Assembly: GCA_003665825.1 (NCBI GenBank) | Contig: QPFY01000003.1 | Location: 868,001-932,000 of the forward strand | Direction of reading: 5' to 3' | Length of the DNA: 64,000 nt | Origin: Microbotryum silenes-acaulis | Taxonomy: Eukaryota; Basidiomycota; Microbotryomycetes; Microbotryales; Microbotryaceae | Shown: positions 13,977 to 24,709 of the stretch, piece after piece | Position numbering within the stretch: the stretch's first letter is position 1 | Layout of the letters: each line of letters opens with the position of its first letter | Notes under the pieces: model-generated | The model's database searches: none | What the model was told of the DNA's origin: nothing | What the model saw: only the letters and a program-made list of their open reading frames with translations | Program-made: the position numbers and the translations under genes

Positions 13977-16497
13977 ATGATCCGAAGAACGTACGCTACC
14001 TCAGCTGAATTGGAAGCCATCGCCACCCCCACCCCTCAACCACAACAGCAGCAACAACAGCCTCAAGGAGCGCAGCTTCCCGCCTCGTCTTTATCGTCGT
14101 CGGTGCATATCAACACCTTGCTCGAGGCGACGATCCCTGAAGTGGAAGAGGAAGCGACGATGGCTTATTTGCAGGAGGAGAAGACGACTGTGCCGGTTGA
14201 GGAAGGGGAGATGGTTGAGATGGTTGAGGAAGGGGTCGATCAACAGATGGGTTCCTCGGGTCAGTAGCAGACTTGGTGCTTTGTTTGAACAGTTCGATCC
14301 TAATACGAGATTTCAACCCCTAGAACCTATCAATAACCCACCTGCAGCAACCCTGCGCCTCCCAAGTCTCAGTTCCTCCCTCAATTCGCTGCCCAAACGA
14401 CCCCTATCCCAGATCCCGACCCCTCACTCCCGCCGCGCATCCCACTCCCCCGACCGCAAACACCGTCGCAGCAACTCCCTCACCTCCGAAACTGGGTCGC
14501 TTCTTGCTCTTCCTGTGGCGGCTCAATTGCATGCTTTGAAAGCGAGGAATACGACCCTCGAAGCCACGGTCACCAATCGGACGGCTCAGCATCAGTTGGC
14601 GATGTTTAAAGCGACTTCGAGAATCGCTTCGCTTGAGAAGGCGTTGGCTGAACAACAGGCAACGACGAAGGTCGAAACAGACGGACAAGATCCTTCGACG
14701 ACGATCTCCCAACAAGCCGCGGCTTTAGCTCAAGATGCCGAAGGATGGCAAGCCGAAGCCCAACGACTACAACTCGAACTCGACTCCCTCTCGACCTCGC
14801 AAAAAACCGAACACGATCGTATCTCCTACGAGTTGGAACTCGAGAAGAGCAAGAAGAAAACCTATCGATTCTTGTGCGCCAAGTTGAGATCGGAATTGCA
14901 CAATAGGAAGGCTAAGGAGAAGTGGGATTTGGGCGTGATGGATGCGGCCGATCGGGCGAGGGATGTGAATGAGGTGCAGTTGGAGGCGACGATTGCGACG
15001 TTGAGGATGCAGGTGGGAATTGCAAAGGTGGATGCGGAGGAGTTGCAGGTACGACTGTGTCGACTGTTTTTAACGTGGATCGGAGAGGCAGCGACACTGA
15101 TATCTTGGGACTGTTCGATCATAGGAAACGATCCACCGACAGAGAAAGAAGATCTCGGCACTGAGTGCCTCTCGTTCCATGTTGCTCAACACCGCCAACG
15201 CGTCCGAAGCGACCATCTCGGCATTACGATCTGAAATCAACCTCGCTAAAACAGGGTTCACCAAGGAGAATAAGGCGTTACAAAAGGAAGTGAATGCTTT
15301 GAAATCCTCGTTGAAGGACGTGAAAGAAAGGGAGGTCGAGTTGGAGAACAATGTGGAGGAGATGGCAGAGTTGAAGATGGAGATCAAGGCGTTGAAGGCC
15401 GAGGCGTTGAGGTTGGAGAAGGGGGAGAAGAGGAGCGAGTCGAAGGATGCCAAGGAGTTGGGAGAGGTGAGAAAGAGTTTGGAGAAGGAGAAGACGGAGA
15501 GGGCACAGGTGGAGGTGGAGGTCAAGGAGGTGAAGGTTAGTTGCGACTCGGATCATGGGTCTTGCAGCATTAGCTGACCCTGTTTGGATATCTATCTCAG
15601 GCTTTGCTCAAGTCGACTCAGGTGGAGCTCAAAGATGCTCAAAGGAGCGCAGCATTGAAGAGCCAAGCCCCTGCACCATCCGCCACGTCAAATGTGGCTC
15701 AAAAGTCACGTGCAGTAGTCCACGTCGCGTCCGACCCCGTGGTAGCGTCCGAACCCGAAGACGACGACGACGACGACGACGAGGAGGAGGAGGAGGAGGA
15801 GGAGGAGAAGGAAGTGCCAGCCCCCGTCGTCAAAGCGAAGAAGACATCGACCAAACTCGCCCCCGTCGTCGATGAGCCAGTTTCCGACGACCAAGGTGGC
15901 GAAGTGTACAAGCCACAGAAATCGAGGTCTCGGTCGGTCGCTCTGCCTCAAAAGACCAAAGCCATCATCGCCGCTGCTACAGCGGACGTCGAGTCCGAAC
16001 GTGAAGGCGTTGCTGCATCCAAGAAGCGCAAGATGTTGGGTGACAAGAGTGGGAACACGTCGACGAGTCCCAAGAGGGATGAGCTGACGGCTTTGCAGCC
16101 TAAGAAGATGAAAGCTGTCGTCAAGGCCAAGACGGCGAAGATGGGGTTGAAGGAGGTTTTGGCGGAACAGGCTGCGGAGGAGGAGGATGAGGAGGAGTCG
16201 ACGGCGCCGAAGAAGAAGAAGAAGAGGACGCTGTTTGGGGGAGGTGGCAAGTTCGCTTGGGATTTGATCGAGGTGAGTTGGGCTTTCTTGTGAGGACGGG
16301 CAAGTATGTATCGAAGCTGACAACTACTGTGCTGGCTACTGTAACAGAACGCTGATGTCAATAGTCTTGGGTTGCCGAGTCACCTATCACCTATCAAGGG
16401 TGGTGGGGGTTTGGGTCTGGGTGGTACTCGACCCGCCACGACGCTTGGGATCCTGGGCCGCGGTTTGACGGGTGGCCGCAAGTCGATTTTTTCTTGA
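13977..16497 (+). CDS. Coiled-coil protein with acidic and Lys-rich C-terminal half, unknown function
   Basis: I do not recognise this gene, but it is clearly coding. It starts MIRRTYATSAELEAIA with a short poly-Gln tract, followed by a Ser/Pro/Arg-rich stretch (SHSPDRKHRRSNS). Long heptad-rich helices follow (TAQHQLAMFKATSRIASLEKALAEQ; then SEATISALRSEINLAKTGFTKENKALQKE and further Glu/Lys coils to about 15536). The next exon has a run of about 7 Asp and 9 Glu near 15760-15810, basic clusters (KKRKML, PKKKKKRTLF) that look like nuclear localisation signals, and a Gly-rich end (LGLGGTRP...GRKSIFS). Clear introns lie at about 15050-15124, 15536-15600 and 16272-16348. The first intron, near 14195-14270, is uncertain because several donor/acceptor pairs would restore frame. 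A nuclear structural or chromosome-associated protein is plausible but is only inference. Confidence 0.75.
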
Positions 16498-16892
16498 GCG
16501 ATGTCGGGGACGTCTAAGCGGCGGCCTCGGCGACCGGGCGGACTAAATAAACTAGTGCCTTTTCGAGTTTCTTTTTTGCCCATCGTCTTGCTTGGTTTTT
16601 CATTACCCTTTTCGTGATCTTTGTTTTGTCTCTTTGTTTTACGTTTTACGTAGTTTTACGTAACGTGTCGTGTGTGCGTGCGTATGTGCGAATGTGAAAT
16701 GTATTCCACCCGGTGGGTGAGTGAGCTGCGGCGGCTATTCCGTCGGTGTTTGTCGGCGGCTATTATGATTCACGTGCCCGCTCGGCGCTCGTGCCCGGAC
16801 ACGCCGCCCGCCGCCCGCGATTTTGAATGCCGGAACTTGCTTCAGCCTTCTTCCCCGCTGAGCTGCGTTCCTGAGCTCCCTCGTCGCCACTG
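16498..16892. other. Intergenic, promoter of carnitine acetyltransferase
   Basis: This holds the 3' UTR of the coiled-coil gene and the promoter of the next gene. The stretch 16600-16680 contains repeated TTTTACGT-like words (TTTTACGTTTTACGTAGTTTTACGTAACG), a possible tandem array of ACGT-core factor sites. No gene is seen. Confidence 0.4.
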
Positions 16893-19363
16893 ATGTTGCG
16901 CCACTCGTCGTCCAGACTGTTACGTCCCTGCGTCTTACTCGCCCCTTCGTTGTCGTCTCTGTGCGGCGGCTTCTCCTCGTCACCTCTCCACCCCTCCACT
17001 TCCCGATCCCCCCGCTCGTCGTCTTCGTCGGTCGTTGCACTCCCAAGCGGGACACAGCGCCGCATGTTTGCGCTCTCCGCATACAAGGCGAACCAAGCCC
17101 CGACCCTATCGCGCCAACAAGAGCTCGCCCGTCTGCCGATCCCTACTCTTGAAGCCTCGACGCAAAGGTACCTCAACAGCCTCAAGCCGTTCCTGCTCCA
17201 GCAGGCTCAAGAGGCTGGCCTGGGGGTGGAGGAGGCGCAGCAGCAGTTGGAGAAGAGGCACGAATGGGCCAACGACTTCCTCAAGGAGGGTGGACTGGGA
17301 AGGCTGTTGCAGGAGAGGCTCAAGGGTGAGTATGAGTACGCGCTCGAGCTGTGAGACGTGTCGGCGGGTGTGGGGCCCGCTTGATCCATTCTGAGCCCTG
17401 AGCTCACCATCCTCTCTCCGCCCACAGACGTCGATCGAAGCTCGCCCAACAACTGGCTAGACGACAACTACTGGCTCAGCGTATACCATGGCTGGCGCGC
17501 AGCCTTGCCCATCAACAGCAACTGGTTCATTCTCATGGCCGACGATCAGACCATCCCCAAAGAGGTCAGAGCTTCGGCACCTCCCCAGGGCGAATACTCG
17601 AATTGGCAGATCAAACGAGGTGCCAAGCTTGTGGAGAGGCTGATTCAGTTCAAGCACAAGCTGGATAGGTTAGTGAGAAGCAGACATGTGCCGACTTGCT
17701 CGAACATGGATGACTGACTTGGGCGCTTCGATCTGGCAGGGAAGAGATTGCGCCCGATGCTTCACGGGCCGGGCCTTTCTGCATGCACCAATATACGAGG
17801 TACGTCTAGCCAGCACTTTGAAAGGCCAATCATGAGCAGTAATCTCATTCTTATTTGGATTGGTCGCACAGGGTATACGGTGTCACTCGTCTCCCCGGAC
17901 TCCCTCTCGACAAATTCGTGCACGCCCCTCACCCCCATCCCTCGGCTGCGATCACCGTCATCGTCAACGACCACTTCTACAACGTTCCCGTTGCCACCGC
18001 GGATGGCCAAGCCGTCGATCTCGCCTCCCTCGAAGCGGCACTCTGGGCCATCGTCGAAGATGCCTCGGCACGGCCTCGTGGACCAAGCGTCGGAGCCTGC
18101 TCAGGTGACGGCCGAGACGCCTGGACCGTCTCCCGTGAACACTTGCTCCAACTTGATCCCAAAAATCGAGCGACGATGACCGCAATAGAGAACTCGCTCT
18201 TTGTTCTCGCTCTCGATGGACACACCGTCAAATCGCCCACGCATCAATCCTCGTCACCCGTTTCGCAAACAACAGATCTCGATGCTCATATCGTCAATGG
18301 ATCGTCCGCAGGTGGTGAAGGTCGTAACCGTTGGTGGGACAAGGCCATCACCGTCGCAGTCGAGAGCAATGGTCGAGCCATCATGAACGGTGAACATTCG
18401 CCCTGCGACGCCCTCATCCCTTCCATTATCGCCGAATACGTCTTAGCCGAAGGTGTCTCGGCCGACGAGACCTCCCATAGAGGGCAAGGGTCCTTGAACG
18501 GCGTCCAGAAACTCAACTGGGTCCTCGACGCCCAAGCAGAGAAGAACATCGAAGGAGCGATCCAGACCATTTCTGACCTAGCCGAGGACAGCGAAGGTAA
18601 GATGTTGTGGTACGACGAATACGGTACCGAATGGATCAAGAAGGTCGGCAAACAATCCCCCGATGCCTATTGTCAAATGGCATTGCAACTCGCGTACCAT
18701 AAGACCCATGGGAGGTGTGTGGGCACTTATGAGACCGCTTCGACGAGGTTGTTCTTGCATGGACGGACGGACGTCATTCGCACGTTCAGCGAGGATAGTC
18801 TTCGTTGGGTTCAAGCGATGCGCCAAAAGGATCAATACAGCCCGTTAAAATTGTACGAACTCTTGACCGCCGCTACGAAGGCGCACAACTCGTACACGCG
18901 CGATTCATCAACGGGCAAAGGCTTGGATCGTCACTTTCTTGGACTGCAACAGAATTTGAGGAAGGGCGAATCGCATCCTTTGTTTGAGGATCCGTTGTTT
19001 ACCGAAAGTCAGTCGTGGGTCTTGAGTACGAGTGGGCTGTCAGCGGGAGACAGGTTCTATGGGACGGGCTTTGGGACACCGTGGCCTAATGGATATGGGA
19101 TCAACTGTGAGTTTTATGTTCATTGCTCTCGATAGTCCCTGCCTGAAGTATTATTGACTAACCGATGAATGTGTTTTGTCGTCGAATCAGATCTCGCGGG
19201 GAGCAAGATCATCAAATTCGGTATCGAGTCGAAGCGATCCGATCCTCACACGTCCACGGAGATTTTCCGTAACAACTTATCTGGGGCTTTGAGGGACATG
19301 AAGGACGTGTGCGAAAAGGGACAGCCTGTGGCAGAATTCCCGACGGCGGCGGCCAAGCTTTGA
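16893..19363 (+). CDS. CAT2: Carnitine O-acetyltransferase, mitochondrial/peroxisomal
   Basis: The enzyme transfers acetyl groups between CoA and carnitine so that acetyl units can move between peroxisome, cytosol and mitochondrion. Family motifs are present in order: LPIPTLEASTQRYLNSLKP at the start of the fold, NNWLDDNYW, REEIAPD, YGVTRLPGLPLDKF, GRNRWWDKA, GEHSPCDA (its His is the expected catalytic base), GTYETASTRLFLHGRTDVIR, and STSG plus GTGFGTPWPNGYGINY near the end. The N-terminus (MLRHSSSRLLRP, Arg/Ser-rich, no acids) looks like a mitochondrial presequence. The last three residues AKL form a type-1 peroxisomal signal, as in yeast Cat2. A second in-frame ATG at 17064 (residue 58, MFALSAYKANQAP) would drop the presequence. 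Introns sit at about 17323-17427, 17669-17739, 17801-17870 and 19109-19190. Confidence 0.95.
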
Positions 19364-19481
19364 GGCGACAAGACACGGATTTTGTATGGTATAGGTTTTT
19401 GGGTTCCTCGCGGCGAAGTTACGTAAGTGAAATAAGACGAAATGAAATAATACACAAGTCAAGAATGAAGCCCACGGTTCC

Positions 19482-22400
19482 TCAATCTCGGAAGCGAAAG
19501 AAATACTCGCGCTTATTCAACGTCGGTAGCCACCTCGCTTCATCCTCGCTCAGATCTGAGATCTCGCCGTTTGGATCCACTCTTCTCGGACGGATGACCA
19601 TACCTAGCCCTAAGCGAGGACCATCGACCGAACTTATCGGGGCCCCTGTACCTTCTTCTTGGGTTCGCGTGCTGCTGATAGGCGTCGAAGGTCTCGAGCG
19701 TTCAGATGAACGCCGGCGAGATCGACCCGTCGGACTCGTACCCCTGGTTATGTCGAAGGACGATCGTGTCGGTGTCTGAATGGTGAACAATCCTCTTGCA
19801 GGTGTAGACCCAATACCAAATACCGCCTCGGCCTCTTCCGTAGACTCCTCCATCACCGCCGGTGTCGGGCCCTTGGCCGCTTGAGCGCAAGGCAGGTTAC
19901 GCAAGTTGAGTGGACAGGGGCTCTTCTTCAATTTGCGCAAACGGTCCCTCATTCGACTGAGGAGGTCTTCTTCCTCACACTTGTTCAAACCCGCCTTGGT
20001 TGAAATGTCAATCTGTGTCGCTTGTGCTGGGGTCGCTTGGATCGCTGCAGCGAGGCTGCGCAAAGCGTAGTAAGAAGCCGAGGCGTCCTTGGCGGGTTGG
20101 GTCGAATGTGCGATATGAGCTAGATGACGGAGCATGAAGAGCGAGATGGAGAATGTCGACATGCGAGTGGGTAAGAGCTGAGGATCGGGGAGGAAGAAGC
20201 TCGTTGGTGCGACTTGACGAGTTTTGGATTTGGGTTGGGTTGGACGGGTCGAGTCGGGGTCGTAGGTTAGGTGGGTGACGATGTTGAGTTCGTGAGCTTG
20301 GCCGAAAACGATTGAATGGTCGATCGAAATGAGCACGATGACGAGCCGGAGAACGAATTGCCCTGGTTCCGTTGTCCAAAAAGTCAAGGTCACACCGCAC
20401 TCGGCTGGATGATCATGAGCCATCTGATCGGCGGAGGTCGTCGATAATTTCACGTCACCTTGCCTAAAGGATGTAAGGGTGACATTTCTCAGTGGACGAA
20501 CGGATTAGATTTGCAATGCATACACTCACACCATCATGAACTTGAGTAGAGTTGACCACCTGCTCGTTTCGATCGCGAAGCTTCTCCGATTGGGCGTGAT
20601 CGCCGACAGCTTGATTTCTTCCGGGAACGCGCCACTGGTAAGTTTATGGTGGAAAGGTGCATCCACGGTGACGGATTCCACCGCGAGAGAGCCCGGAGCG
20701 GAGGTGAGGTAACCAAAGCTGACCTCATCAAGACTGGGGCCCTCTGCTGCCCCTGTCGGGGTTGTACCAGGATCGGGATCTGTCGTGCGAGGCGGGGTCA
20801 ATTGCTGCGGCGAAACGATCGATGCGGCCAAAGCGGCGTAAGCAGTGAGCGATGAACCCACCAAGGCGGCGATGGTGGGCCGCTTGGGTTTTGATTTCGT
20901 AGCGGGAGCTTCCATGGACGCTTGAGCAGTCGAGCCTATCGACCGTGCGTCCTTGAACGAGACCGTCTTGCGGGGGGATGGCCGACCCTTACTCGGCGGT
21001 ATACACGAGGAAGGGCTTCGAAGAGCAGTGTCTGGCTCGAGGGGTCTGACTGATGGAGGTAGCGGCACGAGACCCCTCAAGCTAGGGCGGGATTGTTCAC
21101 CTGTGTCCTCACTCTCGGGCTCGGACTGCTCCGAGACGTGCGATAAAGGGCGACCGTTGAACTGAGACAGGGGATTCTCGAGGTCGGCCGCGTCGTCGGC
21201 TGACACAAGAGGCTGAGCAGCTTCCACCGTCAAAGCTTCCAGAGGATCAAATGGGATCTCTGATGCGGGTGAGAGGAATTCAATGGAAACGGAGTCGCTC
21301 GATACACTTGGTGCGTCACATATCGTCGGCTGAAGAGCTACCGAAGCTTCGGCAGTACGAATTTGTCCGGCCGAAGGACAACCCATCACTCTCGAGGAAG
21401 GTCCGGCTTGGGGTGTCAAACGATCCGGAGTCGAAGCGGTAGGAGATGTAAAGACCGCCGGCTCGTGAGGGCTGTCGACGGACAGGTAGGGTCGCCCAAG
21501 CTCGCCACCCATCCATGCTTGTTCGTCCAGCACCTCATACGAACGATCGACCTGCTTGCCTTTGTCGACTAGGATGGAAGGGGTGAATTGGTTCAAGACG
21601 GGGGAGTCCCTCAGTCTGTCCGAAGTCGGAGAGTGCAGGTCTCGAGAAGGAGCAGCCGGTTCCGACGAGCTTCGCGGTCGGCGAAGCGGTACCAAGTCTT
21701 CGAGAAAAATTGAAGTCGGGACGGACTTTCTCCGCGGCTTGATGGCTTGGGTATGCTCCTCGTGTGATCTGGCTTGAGGTTGAACAATGGGATTTGTAGA
21801 TGGCTCGAGACCAGCTGAGTTCCCACTAGCGGAGGTTGAAAGTGCTCGATGACCACGTTTGAGTTGGGCCGCTTCCTCGAGCGAGATCCGCATCGCAAGT
21901 TCGAGCATCTCTCTTTCATAGTCGTCGTCCATCTTGTTCGAGGTGGTTGTGTTGGTACTAAGTTGTTCAGGCGGTCCGCCTTCAAGCCAGAGCGCGACGT
22001 CTTTCCTCAGTCGAGCGTACGAAAGCCACTCCTCTGAAGGAGTCCGCTTTCGGATGACGGCCTCGTCTCCTCGCTGCCCCGTCGCCGCATGGGTGCCTTG
22101 CTCGTGGGGACTCGAGAGTACAGGCGATGGTGCCAAGACAGCCTGTGCGGTCAAAGACGAGTCTTGACCTGTGGAAAGCGGATCGGCAGCTGATCGAGCG
22201 AGAACAGCGGATTCGAGAAGCGCTTGACAAAGCTCGGCCTCTTCTCGCTCGGCCTGATCCGACGTCCGCAGCCGGTCAGCGTTCGTTGCAGCATTTGGGC
22301 ACCGAGAGCTTGCAACCCTGACTCACACGCTTGCGCTGCATCTCGATCTCGGACAGACTTGCTGCAATAGCCAGATCTACGGCCAAGCGGTCACGGCCCT

Positions 22401-22674
22401 GATCAGCTGACGCACGTTTCTGCCGTGGTCGGGGGCTACCGCCGGCAGCAGGACCAGGAGCTGAAGCACGAGGGCTGGAGGCCGATTTATTCGCGTATGT
22501 GTTTGGAAGGGCGGAGGTTCCAGGTTCAAAGTAGGACAAGTTGGATGAGTCGCGGGAGTGGGAAAGCTGTTGGGAGCTATGATTGAGCTTCGCGGGGGTG
22601 GTGAGCCGGATGCGATCAAGGAACTGCCTCGGAGCTTGCGCGGGTGCAGCCGATGTCGGGTCGTATTTAGACAT
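19482..22674 (-). CDS. Large protein with ubiquitin-interacting-motif-like helices, unknown function
   Basis: The gene has three exons, about 22674-22330, about 22254-20530 and about 20457-19482, joined in frame. The start is the ATG at 22674 (MSKYDPTSAAPAQAPRQF); no upstream ATG is in frame. Three stretches match the ubiquitin-interacting motif pattern (acidic, hydrophobic, A-x-x-x-S, acidic): DRLAVDLAIAASLSEIE at the end of exon 1, EREEAELCQALLESAV at the start of exon 2, and YEREMLELAMRISLEEAAQ soon after. A long Ser/Pro-rich disordered middle follows. A better ordered C-terminal part spans the second intron (VQGDVKLSTTSADQMAHDHP, CGVTLTFWTTEPGQFVLRLVIVL). The C-terminus is Arg/Ser-rich. 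It lies tail-to-tail with carnitine acetyltransferase, 118 bases apart. A ubiquitin-receptor or endocytic-adaptor role is inference only. Confidence 0.72.
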
Positions 22675-23349
22675 GGACACGAACGGTCGAGATACGTGGG
22701 GTGAAGAGGAAAAAAGGAGGAAAACCTGGAACTGGGATGATCACCGCCCCAGAAAGGGAGCTCTCACCGCCCGTCGAAGGGTGAGTCAGCGTGAATGCGA
22801 AGCGCCTGAGACAGGAGGCCATTCCCCACTTTACCCGTTCGCTCCACGTCGTACGATAGCGGTGAACCTGCACTTCTCTGAACCCGATGACGCACAATGT
22901 TGCAGGGTGTAGCCCCTGACGTCGCTTCAAAAGCGAGATACATTCCGCAGTCACTAATTGAAGCGAGGTAGGAGGCGACGCGAGGCGGGAACGTCGAATG
23001 ATGATGATGCTGATCGTCCAGTCGGCGATCCGGTCTCTGTGGACGGACTGACGCGCAGCGGGAAAAGGGGCCAGAGGAATATCTTGCGTCCGACCATGCA
23101 TGCTCGATCATCGCGTAATTGTCGATTCGAATACCCCCCACAAAAGCCAAATGTAAGGGATCACGATTCACAAGAAATAGATGCACGCGGTGGGTGAGGT
23201 TCTTGATTATAATTAAGTTAAGAAACCAGGTCCTAATGGCAAAGTGGTGAATATATGCTGTCGACTCGCTCCCCCCTTGTGCACGGCGCGGGGGACGTTG
23301 ATACTTGCCCATCCGCCCCACAGCTTACAACAACCCCAACTACGCCATC
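22675..23349. promoter_or_regulatory. Divergent intergenic/promoter region
   Basis: This lies between the starts of the UIM-like gene (-) and GAR1 (+). A short AT-rich patch at 23200-23250 sits about 100-150 bases before the GAR1 start. No further gene is seen. Confidence 0.45.
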
Positions 23350-24528
23350 ATGTCATTCCGTGGATCTAGTCGAGGCGGCTCAGGCGACCGAGGTGGATTC
23401 CGAGGTGGTCGAGGTGGTGATCGAGGTGAGTCGAGCTGCTGAGCCGCTCAGGCTGGGCTTGGGTCCTCGGGGACAGGACGACGCTTCGCAAAAGCTCGAG
23501 TGAGCGCAGGCGCCAGGCCGTGCCGAGTGCGACATGAGGATATGGGGAGCACTTGAAGGATCGTGAAGGCTCCGACGAATAGTCTTCAGGATAAAAGGAC
23601 GAATCAGAGAACGGTACTGCTCCCTGTCATGACCTTGCTGGTGCAGACGCTCCTCCGCGACCGGCCTGGCCCTTTCGCACCACCGCGACAGCTTGGGCTC
23701 GCTTCCCCCACTTTATAGCCGGTATTGATGCACGTGTGTCTCGCACTTTCTTTCCCATCCCAGGAGGACGAGGAGGCTTCTCTCGAGATGGTGGACGCGG
23801 TGGAGGACGAGGTGGCTTCGGGGGTGGCTTCAATGACGGGCCGCCCGCGGAGGTGGTCGAGATCGGCACCTTCGTACACGCCGTCGAGGGCGAGATGTTG
23901 TGCTCTTCCACCATGCCTTCCAAGGTCCCTTACTTCAACGCACCCATCTACTTGCCGACAAAAGCCGCAATCGGCAAAGTGGACGAGATCTTGGGTCCCA
24001 TCAGTGAGTCGAGTGCAGAGCCCAGGAGCCAAGCGACAATCGTAAGCTTCTCATCCTCTAACATATCGAAACATTACCCGACTACCCCAGACGAGGTTTA
24101 CTTCACCATCAAACCTTCGGCCGGCATCCAGGCGACTTCCTTCACCGCCGGCGACAAAGTTTGCATCGGTACCGACAAGCTCTTGCCGATTGAGCGTTTC
24201 CTGCCCCAACCCAAGGTTCCCGGAGTCGCCAAGCGAGGTGGACGAGGACGTGGTGCATCCGGAGGTGCTCGAGGTGGACGAGGACGAGGCGCACCGGGAG
24301 GGAGAGGCGGAGGACGAGGAGCACCCCGAGGCGGGCCGCCACGAGGCGGAAGCCGGTCAGTTTTGCCTTTCAATTCTCTCGAACAAATTGATAAGCGGCG
24401 AAACGCTGACAAAGACTCTTCAATCGTACAGTGGTGGAGGACGTGGCTTCTCTTCCGGCGGACGTGGTGGTGGCGGATTTTCATCTCGTGGCTCGGGAGG
24501 TTTCCGAGGGGGTCGTGGACGCGGTTAA
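23350..24528 (+). CDS. GAR1: H/ACA ribonucleoprotein subunit Gar1
   Basis: Gar1 is a core protein of H/ACA snoRNPs, which direct rRNA pseudouridylation in the nucleolus. The protein starts [20 protein letters not shown], an RGG-rich arm, followed by the conserved core: [54 protein letters not shown] and [22 protein letters not shown] second RGG-rich arm ends [10 protein letters not shown]. This arm-core-arm layout is that of yeast and human Gar1. Exon 1 ends at 23425 and exon 2 starts at 23764; further introns are near 24002-24090 and 24353-24430, and all joins keep frame. The first intron, 338 nt, is several times longer than any other intron in the window. Confidence 0.95.
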
Positions 24529-24709
24529 GCGCGGATATCTCCCTCCCTCTTTAGACTCTCGTTCGGTTGTTACTTTTGTTCGGATCGCTGTCATTGGCGT
24601 TTGCTATTGTATTCATTTTACTTCCCTTGCCCTGCTCTTCCCTTGGTTAGGAGCACGCGCGCCTACCTGGTCCTCCATTTGGCCCCGTCTACGCACCCTG
24701 CCGGGCCTC

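Noticed and set aside
15706..16323. 205-residue Leu/Arg-rich open frame on the - strand
   Set aside because: It is antisense to the Glu/Lys-rich exon of the coiled-coil gene; the Leu runs come from reading GAG repeats backwards.
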